DNA of 64,000 nt from Bacteroidales bacterium (lineage in GTDB: Bacteria > Bacteroidota > Bacteroidia > Bacteroidales > UBA932): NCBI GenBank assembly GCA_017961345.1, contig JAGCXP010000106.1, positions 1 to 64,000 of the forward strand. Reading direction: 5' to 3'. The notes beneath the pieces were generated by a model. That model was not told the origin of the DNA, did no database searches, and saw nothing but the letters and a program-made list of their open reading frames with translations. Position numbers and translations under genes: made by a program. Of this stretch, positions 9,322 through 17,644 are shown one piece after another (the stretch's first letter is position 1; each line of letters begins with the position of its first letter).

Positions 9322-10545
9322 TTACGGCCGTGCGGCGTTCAGACGGGTGGTCTCTTCGATGTCGAGGGCCTCCGCGAGGATGCTGACGGGATTCTGGACC
9401 TCGAAACCGATGGACATCTCAATCTGCCATTTGCAGGTCTCGCATCCCGTAGCGACGATTTCGGGCTGGGCGTCGCGGATTTGGTCGAATAGTTTCCGGC
9501 CGATTTCCTGGGAGAGTTCGTAATTCTCTTTTTTGAAGCCGAAGGTTCCGGAAATACCGCAACAGACGCTTTCCAAAACGTCCAGTCTGACGCCGGGAAT
9601 CATTCTTAGCAGGTTCAGGGAATAGATCCACCATCCCAGCCGTTCCATGTGGCAGGAGGTGTGGTAGGCGATGTGCTTTTGGTAGTCGGAGCGGAAGGCC
9701 AGACGGATTTCTCCGCTGTCTACCTTCTCGCTCAGGAATTTGAGGGCCAGGGTGATATTGTCCCGGACGTTGGCGTTGTCCAGTCCTAAGACGTGCGCAT
9801 ACTCATCGCGCAGGGTCATCGTGCAGGTGGACGAGGTGGTCAGCACCGGCCCATCCGCCTTGCGGAGGGCAGCCAGGTTGGCTTTGGCCTGACGCCGGGC
9901 CTGGGCGCCCAGGCCGTTGGAAATCAGTGCGACCCCGCAGCATTTCTCGCCTTTTAGCAACTGCACGCCATAGCCGCAGGCGTTTAGGATTTTGAGTAAG
10001 TCCTGCGCGAGGGCGGGATTGTTGTAGTTGGCATAGCAGCCGTGGTAGTAATAAACCTGTTTGGAGAAGCGTTTCTGCGCTTTGGCTGCCTTGCGGCGGT
10101 ACCAGTGTTCGAACGTCTCTTTGGCGTAGGCGGGGAACTGCCGCCGGTGGTCGATGCCCAAGATTCCATCCATCATTTTCTTGCTGACGTCCAGTCCGAG
10201 AATGGGATTGAGCGCCCGGGAGAAGGGGACGGCCAGGCTGCCCATCAGGTCGGTGTTGGCGAGCACCCATTCGCGCAGTCCGGGCTTGAAGGAAGGGGAG
10301 TCAAGTTTGGCTTTCGCAATGATATCACCGATGCGAACGCCCGAAGGACAGGCGACCTCGCAGCGTTTGCAGTTCAGGCAGTACTTGAGGGCATAGTCAT
10401 AGAAAGACTTGTCTTTGAGGCGATAACGCTCGCCGTCGGGACCGGCCTGCTTGGGACCGATGTAGAAGGGCGTGACGGCTGCCATCGGGCAGTAAGCCGT
10501 ACACACCGTGCATTTTACGCAATCCTGGAACGTATGGTCTTTCAT
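9322..10545 (-). CDS. glpC: Anaerobic glycerol-3-phosphate dehydrogenase subunit C
   Basis: GlpC anchors the GlpAB dimer to the membrane and relays electrons towards menaquinone. The 407-residue protein has two ferredoxin-type 4Fe-4S motifs near the N-terminus (CVKCTVCTAYCP at residues 10-21, CLNCKRCEVACP near 57-68), then two CCG-type domains (GEKCCG near 204; ESVCCG near 325). ATG overlaps the glpB stop by 4 bases (ATGA). With glpB and glpA it forms a complete three-subunit set in the order A-B-C. No glpF or glpK is present in the window. Confidence 0.93.
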   Translation of the reverse strand: MKDHTFQDCVKCTVCTAYCPMAAVTPFYIGPKQAGPDGERYRLKDKSFYDYALKYCLNCKRCEVACPSGVRIGDIIAKAKLDSPSFKPGLREWVLANTDLMGSLAVPFSRALNPILGLDVSKKMMDGILGIDHRRQFPAYAKETFEHWYRRKAAKAQKRFSKQVYYYHGCYANYNNPALAQDLLKILNACGYGVQLLKGEKCCGVALISNGLGAQARRQAKANLAALRKADGPVLTTSSTCTMTLRDEYAHVLGLDNANVRDNITLALKFLSEKVDSGEIRLAFRSDYQKHIAYHTSCHMERLGWWIYSLNLLRMIPGVRLDVLESVCCGISGTFGFKKENYELSQEIGRKLFDQIRDAQPEIVATGCETCKWQIEMSIGFEVQNPVSILAEALDIEETTRLNAARP

Positions 10546-11774
10546 TGTGCTGCTAGTTTAATTTGTCCGGCAACATAAAGGGCGCTCAGAACGCTGACCC
10601 CGCCCAGGCATCCGCTTTTCAGGGGAAGGGAGCCTGAGAGCAACTGGCCGACCGCCCAGGCATTTTCAAGGGTTTTTCCGCCCAGGCTCACGCGCAGGCT
10701 GTCGTCGGTTTTTACGCCGAAACTCAGGTAGGGCTGAACGGCATAGACATCCTCGTTGAACCAGTCTCCGTGGCTGCCGCTGTAATCGACATCGAGGTGC
10801 AGGATCGGTTCAAAAATCTCCTCCGGCGTGGCTTTGAGGCCATTGCTGAAGAAACTTCCGGTGGCGAAGATGACGTTTTCCGCAAGAAAACGGGTGTCTC
10901 CGTGACGTTCCGTCCGGATGCTGTCGATGCGCCCCCCGTTTACTTCGGCGCTGATGACGTTGTCACCGCTGATAAAGGTGCCCCCCAGTGCGACAAAGCG
11001 TTTTTTGAGCAGTTTCTGCAGGCGGATGCCGGGAACGGAAGGGGCCATCGTGGGAATGAGGGCGGCGGGTTTGTCGAGTTTGGAGAGCATACGCTCGACG
11101 CTCTTCCCGTTTTCAAGGCCAAAGACGGCGGGAAGCAAAATGTAATCCACCTCGGGGCTTTCCGCATTGATGGCTTCGGCCAGGCGGTCGATGGCATAGC
11201 CGTCCAGGGCGCGGGCAAGGTTGGCCGAGCGGAATTCGCTGGCGTTGTCGCGCAACTCGTCCAATTCGCGGACGGAAACCTCGCAGACCTTCGCGTCCAC
11301 TCCCGCTTCGGAAAGCCCGGAGGCAACGAAAGATGCGTTGAAATCCAGGAACCCTTTGATGCCGGCTACGAGTATCTTTTCCGGCAGGTCCTTTTTGGAA
11401 AAGAAGGTCATTTCCGATAGACTCATCCAAACGGGTTTCAGTACGCCCAAGGGCGTAATCCTCCAGTGGTTGCAGCGGATGTCCGAGCGCATCGGAATAC
11501 CGGCGCGTTCGAAAAGGCCTGCGGCTTCGGCACGAAGCACAAAGAGATGCTCCGCTCCGATTTTGCTGTAGGGATGGCTTCCAGGGAGCGATTTGAGGGC
11601 CTGCTCATAGCTCACGCCTTCTTCGCAGGCGAGAAATTCCAGGGCGCCGGAGGAAAAGTTCAGGGTGCTCTGTCCTTGTGAGACAATCAGGCACTTTCGT
11701 CCTGTTTCCGCAAGGCTGATGCCGCACAAAAGGCCGCTCAGGCCTCCGCCGATAATAATATCGTCGAATCTCAT
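10542..11774 (-). CDS. glpB: Anaerobic glycerol-3-phosphate dehydrogenase subunit B
   Basis: The 410-residue flavoprotein subunit starts with a dinucleotide-binding fold (IIGGGLSGLLCGISLAE, residues 7-23) and ends with a second FAD-contacting region (CLGGVSVLSALYVAGQI). In E. coli GlpB pairs with GlpA to oxidise glycerol-3-phosphate to dihydroxyacetone phosphate when oxygen is absent. Start and stop codons overlap glpA and glpC by 4 bases each, so the three subunits are translationally coupled. Length is usual for the family. Several Cys and His residues are scattered but no iron-sulfur motif is visible in this subunit. Confidence 0.92.
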   Translation of the reverse strand: MRFDDIIIGGGLSGLLCGISLAETGRKCLIVSQGQSTLNFSSGALEFLACEEGVSYEQALKSLPGSHPYSKIGAEHLFVLRAEAAGLFERAGIPMRSDIRCNHWRITPLGVLKPVWMSLSEMTFFSKKDLPEKILVAGIKGFLDFNASFVASGLSEAGVDAKVCEVSVRELDELRDNASEFRSANLARALDGYAIDRLAEAINAESPEVDYILLPAVFGLENGKSVERMLSKLDKPAALIPTMAPSVPGIRLQKLLKKRFVALGGTFISGDNVISAEVNGGRIDSIRTERHGDTRFLAENVIFATGSFFSNGLKATPEEIFEPILHLDVDYSGSHGDWFNEDVYAVQPYLSFGVKTDDSLRVSLGGKTLENAWAVGQLLSGSLPLKSGCLGGVSVLSALYVAGQIKLAAQ

Positions 11775-13408
11775 GCCTTCTTCCTCCCTTTCAAAACGGG
11801 GCGTTCCGGTTTGGATTCCCGGCTGTATGCGTCAATTCCGCACAATCCCTGATAGATATAAGAAGTAAACTGGGCTTCCCGTACGCTGGTGCCCCAGGTA
11901 ATGGGGAAAATGCCCTTCCAACGCTCCTGGAGGAAGGCGGCCAGGTCTTCTTTGGCTTGCAGGGCGCATCCGTTGGCCTGTGCGATCAGCCCGGCCGCCC
12001 GGCACGCGCATACCTCGCCTTGGCAGGTGCCCATCCCCAGGCGGGTGCGCCGTCGGATGTTGACAATGTTCTTGGCACCAAGGGTGTCGATAGCGTAGTT
12101 GACTTCCCCGACGGAGACCTCCTCGCATTCGCAGGCGAGGGCATTGGAGAGCGACCCCGATGAAATCTTGCTGACATTGCTCCCGTGACGGCCCCAGGCA
12201 GCCTTGTATCCGCTGCGGTCGTGCGCGTCTTCGGGGCGCTCGATTTCCCCTTCGGAACCCGGCAGGGGCGTTGTCGCCGTGGTGCAGCGCTTGCTGTTGC
12301 CCAGTTTCCGGCAGACCAGGTCGGTCGCCATCTCGGCCATCAGGCGGTAGGTCATCAGTTTGCCGCCCGTGATGGTGATCAGGCCGGGGATGCCGTCCCG
12401 CGACTCATGGTCCAGACAGACGATGCCGCGGCTGATGCTTCGCCCGCTAGGGTCGTTGTCGGAGGCAACCAGTGGCCGCACGCCGGCGTAGGCCCGCAGA
12501 ATCCGGGTGTCGGCAAGGCTCGGGGCGAGTTTGCACCCTTCACGGAACAGCAGGTCCACCTCTTCGGGCGTTACGCGGAGGTTGTCGCATTCTTCGATGG
12601 GAATGCGGGTGGAGGTGGTACCGATCAGGCAGATGGTGTCGCCGGGAACGAGGATGTCGGCATCAGCGGGCTTGCGGCAACGGTTGATAACCACATTGTT
12701 GACGCGGTGGCCGAAAATCAGCAGGGCTCCCTTGGCGGGGAACATATTGACTTTCGCACCGGCCATCTGAGTCAGGAGCGTACCCCAAATTCCTCCGGCA
12801 ATGACGGTGACGCGGGCGTGGAATTCCTTGTCTGTGTTTTCATCTTTGCAATGGGCCCGTACGCCGATCACGCGTCCGCTCTCGTCCTTGAGGAAGGCGG
12901 TGACTTCGTGGTAGGTGAGCACTTCGGCTCCGTGCAGGCGGGCGTCGTAGGCGTTGTAAACGGTCAGTCGGAAGGGGTCCACGGCTCCGTCGGGTACCTT
13001 GACAGCCCCGATCAGGGCGGGATTGACGGCGGGTTCCATGGCAATGGCTTCCTTCGGGTCGATGGCCTCGGCGTTGATACCGGCTGCATGGCAGGAAGCG
13101 ACAAACTTGTCCTGATAGGCCAGGTCGTCTTCCGGCAGGGTAATGAACAGACCTTCGGTCGGTTCTACACAATGGGCGGCAATCCGGCGCAGCGTCCGGT
13201 TCTCCCGGATGCATTCCGCAGCCGCTTCCGCATCGGTGACCGCATAGCGGGATCCGCTGTGGAGCAGGCCGTGGTTGCGGCCCGTGGCACCGTTGGTCAG
13301 GTCAAAACGCTCGAGCAGGAGCACGCTCAGGCCCCGCAGGGCACAGTCTCTGGCGCATCCGGCTCCGGTAATTCCGCCTCCGACAATGATGACGTCGTAT
13401 TCTTTCAT
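11771..13408 (-). CDS. glpA: Anaerobic glycerol-3-phosphate dehydrogenase subunit A
   Basis: GlpA is the catalytic FAD subunit. The 545-residue protein opens with VIIVGGGITGAGCARDCALRG (an FAD-binding Rossmann motif), contains the DAO-type oxidase core, and ends with a BFD-like [2Fe-2S] domain whose cysteines are visible in ACECEEVS and GTCQGEVCACR. It is the first gene of the glpABC(-methyltransferase) unit and sits divergent from the nfeD-flotillin operon, with promoter elements for both directions in the 129-base gap. Regulation by anaerobiosis or glycerol-3-phosphate is known for the E. coli operon; nothing in this promoter shows it directly. Confidence 0.95.
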   Translation of the reverse strand: MKEYDVIIVGGGITGAGCARDCALRGLSVLLLERFDLTNGATGRNHGLLHSGSRYAVTDAEAAAECIRENRTLRRIAAHCVEPTEGLFITLPEDDLAYQDKFVASCHAAGINAEAIDPKEAIAMEPAVNPALIGAVKVPDGAVDPFRLTVYNAYDARLHGAEVLTYHEVTAFLKDESGRVIGVRAHCKDENTDKEFHARVTVIAGGIWGTLLTQMAGAKVNMFPAKGALLIFGHRVNNVVINRCRKPADADILVPGDTICLIGTTSTRIPIEECDNLRVTPEEVDLLFREGCKLAPSLADTRILRAYAGVRPLVASDNDPSGRSISRGIVCLDHESRDGIPGLITITGGKLMTYRLMAEMATDLVCRKLGNSKRCTTATTPLPGSEGEIERPEDAHDRSGYKAAWGRHGSNVSKISSGSLSNALACECEEVSVGEVNYAIDTLGAKNIVNIRRRTRLGMGTCQGEVCACRAAGLIAQANGCALQAKEDLAAFLQERWKGIFPITWGTSVREAQFTSYIYQGLCGIDAYSRESKPERPVLKGRKKA

Positions 13409-13428
13409 GGCTTTTCCGCTGCTTTTGA

Positions 13429-13436
13429 CAAATATA
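13429..13436 (-). promoter_or_regulatory. Predicted -7 box of the glpABC promoter
   Basis: On the minus strand this reads TATATTTG (TAnnTTTG), 20 bases before the glpA ATG. No convincing -33 box lies upstream at the normal distance. Confidence 0.55.
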
Positions 13437-13466
13437 CGTATTTTACCCGTAATCCCGCGTGAAAAA

Positions 13467-13498
13467 TTTTGCAGATTGTCGTCGTTTTTCTAAATTTG
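13467..13498 (+). promoter_or_regulatory. Promoter of the nfeD-flotillin operon
   Basis: A -33 box TTTTG (13467-13471) and a -7 box TAAATTTG (13491-13498) are separated by 19 bases, a full match to the Bacteroidota consensus. The leader before ATG 13538 is about 30-35 nt. Confidence 0.7.
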
Positions 13499-13537
13499 AA
13501 AATGAAATTTCTTTTTGCTTACTAAATTTTGCGGCTT

Positions 13538-14110
13538 ATGATTTCCTGGTGGACGGGCATGACGCTCGGAATGCAGATTCTGTGGGGAATATCCCTGTTG
13601 GCGACGGTAATTTTCATCATCCAGACGGTGATGGCTTTCCTTGGTACGGATGCCGACCTGAGCGGCGACCTTTCGGCCGGTGCCGACGCGGATGTGCTCT
13701 CGGACGGAGGCAATCTCTACACCTTCCGCAACGTGGTGAACTTTCTGCTGGGCTTCGGCTGGAGCGCCATCATTCTGGAAGACAGCATGCCGGACGTTCC
13801 CCTGCGCCTGTTCGTTTCCATCCTGATCGGCGTGCTGCTCGTGGTGGCCGTGATGTCGCTTTTCAAGTGGCTGTCCTCGATGCAGCAGTCGGGCAATATC
13901 CAACTGACCAAAGATGCACGGGGCTGTCGGGGGACCGTCTATCTCCCGATTCCCGCCAAGGGAGAAGGCAAGGGAAAAGTGCAGATCTCCATCGGCGGTG
14001 CCGTCCGGGAATACGACGCCGTGACGGAAGGGGAGTCGCTTCCGACCGGGGCGCTGATCAAGGTGGACGAGGTCGTGGACGAGGGGACGGTGCGGGTTTC
14101 CAGCCGTTAG
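13538..14110 (+). CDS. NfeD-like membrane protein (flotillin partner)
   Basis: The 190-residue protein has two to three hydrophobic helices (about 10-30, 65-80 and 90-112) followed by a small beta-rich domain with the pattern expected of the NfeD OB fold (GCRGTVYLPIP to GTVRVSS). In many bacteria short NfeD/YuaF/YqiJ-type proteins are encoded next to a flotillin and act with it in membrane microdomains; the same order is found here. ATG 13538 is preferred over the in-frame TTG at 13529 because it gives a normal membrane-protein N-terminus. The exact role is inferred from the gene pair. Confidence 0.78.
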   Translation: MISWWTGMTLGMQILWGISLLATVIFIIQTVMAFLGTDADLSGDLSAGADADVLSDGGNLYTFRNVVNFLLGFGWSAIILEDSMPDVPLRLFVSILIGVLLVVAVMSLFKWLSSMQQSGNIQLTKDARGCRGTVYLPIPAKGEGKGKVQISIGGAVREYDAVTEGESLPTGALIKVDEVVDEGTVRVSSR

Positions 14111-14152
14111 CCTTCATTTGACAAGATTGTGTAACCACTAACAAACATACCC

Positions 14153-15574
14153 ATGATTATCCTTATTATCCTCATCCTGCTGTTTGTGATGATTGCGACC
14201 TTCGCTGCCATCCTCAAACGCTACAAACGCTGTCCTTCCGACAAGATTCTTGTTATCTACGGTAAGACGGGACGCAATTCCTCCGCGAAGTGCATCCACG
14301 GCGGCGCGGCCTTTATCTGGCCGGTGTTCCAGAGCTATGAGTTCCTGGACCTGACCCCGATCTCCATCGAGTGCAACCTGACGAACGCGCTTTCCAAACA
14401 GAACATCCGCGTGGACGTACCTTGCCGCTTTACCGTCGGTATCTCCACGGAGCCGGACAGCATGACCAATGCGGCCGAGCGTCTGTTGGGCCTGACGACG
14501 GACAATATCCAGAACATCGCGACGGATATCCTCTTCGGTCAGTTGCGTCTGGTCATCGCGACGATGGATATTGAGGAAATCAACTCGGACCGCGACAAGT
14601 TCCTGGCGAACGTTTCCACGAACGTGGAGGCCGAACTCCGCAAAATAGGTTTGAAACTCATCAACGTGAACGTGACGGATATCCGGGACGAGTCCGGCTA
14701 TATCGAAGCCCTGGGTAAGGAAGCCGCCGCGAAGGCCATCAACGACGCGAAGAAGAGCGTGGCCGAACAGAACCGTTTCGGTGAAATCGGTAAGGCGGAG
14801 GCCGACCGGGACAAGGACATCCGTATTGCCGAGACCAGCCGTGATACCCGTATCCGTACCGCTGAAGCGAATGCTTTGGCCGTCGAGGGTGAGAACAACT
14901 CCCTGATTGCCATTGCCAATTCCGATGCCCAGCGTCGTGAAAAACAGGCCGAGGCCGAGCGCGTGGCGACCGCCGCCGAAAAGGTGCAGGCCGCGAAAGC
15001 CCTCGAAGAAGCCTACAAGAGTGAGCGCGATGCCGAGTTGGCACGTGCCGAACGCGAGAAGGCTACCCGTCAGGCGAACGTGGTCGTGGCGGCCCAGATT
15101 GAGAAGGAGAAAGCCATCATCGAGGCTGAGGCCCAGGCGGAGAAACTTCGCCGGCAGGCCAAGGGTGAGGCGGATGCCATCTATGCGAAGATGGATGCGC
15201 AGGCCCGCGGTACCCTCGAAGTCCTGGCTAAACAGGCGGAAGGTTTCCGTCAGCTCGTGCAGGCGGCCGGTGGTGATCCGGGCCAGGCGATTACGATGCT
15301 CATTGCCGACAAGTTGCCCGATCTGGTGAAGACGCAGGTCGAGGCGGTCAAGGGCATCAAGATTGATAAGGTGACCGTCTGGGATGGCGGTAAAAACGCC
15401 GACGGTAAGACGTCCACGGCGAATTTCGTCTCGGGAATGATGGGCTCCGTCCCCCCGCTCGAGGACCTCTTCAAGATGGCCGGCCTGCAGCTTCCTTCCT
15501 ATCTGAAAGGCAAGGCGGACGAGCAGGCATCCGTGCCCGTGGAAGAAAAGCCGACGGATAAGAAAGCCAAGTAA
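14153..15574 (+). CDS. Flotillin-like SPFH/band 7 protein
   Basis: The 473-residue protein has one N-terminal hydrophobic segment (residues 2-20), an SPFH domain (about 25-200) and a long Ala/Glu/Lys/Arg-rich coiled coil (about 205-370) with repeated EA and AEA heptads, then a flotillin C-terminal region that includes DKLPDLVKTQVEAVKGIKIDKVTVWDGG. This is the YuaG/YqiK architecture. Flotillins form oligomeric scaffolds on the inner membrane that organise lipids and protein complexes. It lies 42 bases after the NfeD-like gene and 1 base before the nitroreductase gene, in one operon. Confidence 0.92.
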   Translation: MIILIILILLFVMIATFAAILKRYKRCPSDKILVIYGKTGRNSSAKCIHGGAAFIWPVFQSYEFLDLTPISIECNLTNALSKQNIRVDVPCRFTVGISTEPDSMTNAAERLLGLTTDNIQNIATDILFGQLRLVIATMDIEEINSDRDKFLANVSTNVEAELRKIGLKLINVNVTDIRDESGYIEALGKEAAAKAINDAKKSVAEQNRFGEIGKAEADRDKDIRIAETSRDTRIRTAEANALAVEGENNSLIAIANSDAQRREKQAEAERVATAAEKVQAAKALEEAYKSERDAELARAEREKATRQANVVVAAQIEKEKAIIEAEAQAEKLRRQAKGEADAIYAKMDAQARGTLEVLAKQAEGFRQLVQAAGGDPGQAITMLIADKLPDLVKTQVEAVKGIKIDKVTVWDGGKNADGKTSTANFVSGMMGSVPPLEDLFKMAGLQLPSYLKGKADEQASVPVEEKPTDKKAK

Positions 15575-15575
15575 G

Positions 15576-16208
15576 ATGGCGGACAACTATCTGGAAAAAC
15601 GGCACGAAGAAGTGTTCGGGAAAGGGGCGGGAAAGGGAATTTCCCGCCCTTCCCTTGACAGCCTCCTGCTGAAAAACCGCAGTTATCGGGGTTTTGACGG
15701 ATCCTACGACGTACTTCCGCGTCAGTTGGATACCATCGTCTCGGTTAATACGAAACTCGGCAGCGGGATGAATGCCCAGCGCCTTCGCTTCCGCTGTATC
15801 TGCGGGGGAGAGGATGCATCGAAAGTCCTCTCGCTGATCAAACTCGCGGGCGCCCATCCCGAATGGGGACTCCCGCTTCCGGGCACCGAGCCCCGCGCTT
15901 TCATCATCGTCTGCGCAACCTGTGAAGAGAATCCCATCGTGGATATCGACCTGGGAATGAGTCTGGAAGCGATGACCCTCAAAGCGGTGGAAATGGGCCT
16001 GGGCGGGGTCATTGTCCGTTGTTTCGATGCGGCTGCCCTGCGCGAGGCGCTCTCCCTGCCCCTTCAACCCCTTATCGTCCTTGCTCTGGGCAAACCCATA
16101 GAACGCATCTCCCTCGTTCCCGTACATGAGGGCGACAGCCTCAAATACTATCGAGAGGACGGCGTGCATTACGTTCCCAAACTCACGCTGGAGGACATCA
16201 AGATATAG
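15576..16208 (+). CDS. Nitroreductase-family FMN oxidoreductase
   Basis: The 210-residue protein shows the typical N-terminal flavin-contact segment LLLKNRSYRGFD, a central region ending in DIDLGMSLEAMTLKAVEMGLGG (the conserved helix of the family) and a C-terminal LIVLALGKPIER strand. These enzymes bind FMN and use NAD(P)H to reduce quinones, nitro compounds or flavins; the natural substrate is not evident. The ATG is 1 base after the flotillin stop. A functional link to the flotillin is not implied by sequence; cotranscription is likely from the spacing. Confidence 0.85.
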   Translation: MADNYLEKRHEEVFGKGAGKGISRPSLDSLLLKNRSYRGFDGSYDVLPRQLDTIVSVNTKLGSGMNAQRLRFRCICGGEDASKVLSLIKLAGAHPEWGLPLPGTEPRAFIIVCATCEENPIVDIDLGMSLEAMTLKAVEMGLGGVIVRCFDAAALREALSLPLQPLIVLALGKPIERISLVPVHEGDSLKYYREDGVHYVPKLTLEDIKI

Positions 16209-16240
16209 TCTCCGCAGCATCTGCCAGCGCTATTTTTCTG

Positions 16241-16284
16241 CCATTTTCGGCTCTGCCACGTGCTGGAGCATCTGCCAGCGCGGA
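16241..16284 (+). repeat. 44-bp direct repeat, left copy
   Basis: From CCATTTTC to CCAGCGCGGA. It matches 16637-16680 at 41 of 44 positions. A shorter third copy of its last part (AGCATCTGCCAGCGC) occurs at 16216-16230. The surrounding stretch 16209-16684 has no convincing gene on either strand. Confidence 0.85.
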
Positions 16285-16480
16285 GCAAGCCGCTCTTTCG
16301 TGCCCTACGCAGCGCGCGGCCGGGTCTTCAATAGGCGTGGCTAACTTATTGATATAGAGGAAGATATTAGAAATCACCCGTGCATTTTTGCGCAGGCGAT
16401 TTTCTGTAATACTTTGACTAACAGAGGTTTATAAATCACCGATGAGCGAACTTTTCGGTAGGATTGAAGAGCGTTTCGAT

Positions 16481-16638
16481 GGGAGGGAAGGGTGATGCGG
16501 GGGACTCGCTCGCATCCGCTCGCTCGGACCCTCCCGTCGTACCCTTCGTCATCGCTCCGCGATAACTCGTCTCCGACGGGCCCCTCCCGCTCCCCGGAGC
16601 CGCGGGTGGCTACGCCCCCGCATCACCCTTTCCCTCCC
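16481..16638. repeat. Long nested inverted repeat (possible mobile or REP-like hairpin)
   Basis: The left arm 16481-16503 (GGGAGGGAAGGGTGATGCGG plus GGG) pairs with 16615-16638 over 23 bp with a single bulged T. Inside, CCCGTCG (16533-16539) pairs with CGACGGG (16574-16580), and ATCG (16551-16554) with CGAT (16560-16563). The result is a three-tier hairpin of about 158 nt. It is much more GC-rich than the flanking intergenic DNA and has no open reading frame of note. It could be a REP-like or MITE-like repeat, or a terminator shared by the nitroreductase and HicB genes; only copy number can tell. Confidence 0.7.
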
Positions 16639-16680
16639 ATTTTCAGCTCTGCCGCATGCTGGAGCATCTGCCAGCGCGGA
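16637..16680 (+). repeat. 44-bp direct repeat, right copy
   Basis: Second copy of the 16241-16284 repeat, 396 bp apart start to start, with three substitutions. It begins at the end of the long inverted repeat and runs to 5 bases before the hicB-like stop. Confidence 0.85.
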
Positions 16681-16684
16681 TCGG

Positions 16685-17089
16685 CTAAAAGGTGAGGGAG
16701 TTCAGCTCGCGGCCGAGACGGTGCAGGGCGTCTTCGATCTTTTGCACCTGTTTGCGACGAGGAACGGATTTCCCTTTCGCATAATGCCAAAGCTGCTTCT
16801 GGTTGATGCCGGTGAGGCGCTCCAGAGCAGATTTGGTAAAGATTCCGCTGTAGAAGGTCAGAAAGCTCTTGACGTCCATTTTGAGCAGGATGTCGTATTC
16901 GCCCTTTAATTCTTCGGGGATTTCATCTCCGTCCAATTTGCTGCTTTCGATGTAAAAGTCAACTGCATCTTTCAGATTTTTTTTCGTTTCATCGATGGTA
17001 TCGCCAACGGAAATGACATTTCTGAGGTTTTCGATGTATGCAGCGAAATTTCTCCCGGAGTATTCTATAACAGCTTTTAAGTGATGCAT
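16685..17089 (-). CDS. HicB-like antitoxin protein with C-terminal HTH (orphan)
   Basis: The 134-residue product has an N-terminal HicB-type partly degraded RNase-H-like fold (YSGRNFAAYIENL, GDTIDETKKNLKDAVDFYIE) and a C-terminal HTH (SALERLTGINQKQLWHYAKGKSVPRRKQ). In complete systems HicB neutralises the HicA mRNA interferase and represses the operon. No reading frame resembling HicA (about 60 residues with a conserved GSH motif) lies in the 114 bases upstream or the 476 bases downstream. It is therefore either a solitary regulator or the remnant of a pair. Its neighbours are the repeat island and the umuDC operon, transcribed divergently. Confidence 0.72.
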   Translation of the reverse strand: MHHLKAVIEYSGRNFAAYIENLRNVISVGDTIDETKKNLKDAVDFYIESSKLDGDEIPEELKGEYDILLKMDVKSFLTFYSGIFTKSALERLTGINQKQLWHYAKGKSVPRRKQVQKIEDALHRLGRELNSLTF

Positions 17090-17162
17090 GTCGTCCCTTT
17101 ATTAATTTTGCAACAGTAACTAAAATTCTACTCTTTTACAAGAATAAAATTGTAACGTCAAA

Positions 17163-17199
17163 TGTGAATTTGTAAGGAGATTTTTTCGTACTTTTGTAC
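17163..17199 (+). promoter_or_regulatory. umuDC promoter with palindromic operator candidate
   Basis: The -7 box TACTTTTG (17189-17196) overlaps the palindrome GTACTTTTGTAC (17188-17199). Upstream, TGTGAATTTG (17163-17172) supplies a TTTG but with a 16-base spacer, shorter than usual. ATG follows the -7 box by 7 bases. The palindrome is a candidate repressor (SOS-like) site. Confidence 0.5.
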
Positions 17200-17203
17200 A
17201 GAC

Positions 17204-17623
17204 ATGCAACCCGAAACCATACTCGATTCCTCCTCCCTGGATTTTGCGCTGATGGGAGAGATCAAGGCCGGCTTTCCTTCGCCGGCCGAGGATGTCCGTG
17301 AGAAGCTGGATCTGGTGAAACTGCTGGTGAAACATTCGGCTTCGACCTTCTTTTTCCGGATTGACGGGGTGTCGATGGTGGATGCGGATTTGGACGAGGG
17401 GGATATCATCATCGTGGACCGGGCGGTGGATCCCTACAACGGCTGCAAGGCGGTGTGTTTCATCGACGGGGAGTACACGGTAAAGCAGGTGGAGATCCAT
17501 CAGGGGAGTGCCGTCCTGATGCCCTGCAACAAGGATAACACCGCATTCAAGCCCATTCCCGTCGGGCCGGAAAACGAGTTCCTTATCTGGGGCGTGGTCA
17601 CCTGGGTCATCAAGAAGGTCTGA
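17204..17623 (+). CDS. umuD: UmuD-like S24 self-cleaving protein
   Basis: The 139-residue protein has the LexA/UmuD autoprotease signature: a likely Ala22-Gly23 cleavage bond in IKAGFPSPAED, the nucleophile Ser57 in DGVSMVDADL and the general base Lys94 in GEYTVKQV. Spacing matches E. coli UmuD (24-25, 60, 97). There is no N-terminal winged helix, so it is not a full LexA. After DNA damage, cleavage would give UmuD', the accessory subunit of polymerase V. It lies 21 bases before the UmuC gene, confirming the pair. Confidence 0.9.
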   Translation: MQPETILDSSSLDFALMGEIKAGFPSPAEDVREKLDLVKLLVKHSASTFFFRIDGVSMVDADLDEGDIIIVDRAVDPYNGCKAVCFIDGEYTVKQVEIHQGSAVLMPCNKDNTAFKPIPVGPENEFLIWGVVTWVIKKV

Positions 17624-17644
17624 GCGCTCCCGTCAAAAGGCATT

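Noticed and set aside
12185..13462. A 425-codon open frame on the plus strand
   Set aside because: Antisense to glpA; Gly/Val/Asp-rich shadow.
14138..15586. A 482-codon open frame on the minus strand
   Set aside because: Mirror of the flotillin coiled coil; repeats of Leu/Gly/Arg arise from the Ala/Glu/Lys codons opposite.
16481..16638. CRISPR-like repeats in the repeat island
   Set aside because: There are only two or three copies, unevenly spaced, no regular spacers and no cas genes nearby.
17120..17500. A minus-strand frame as a possible HicA toxin next to HicB
   Set aside because: Translation has no HicA features (no GSH motif) and is antisense to umuD.
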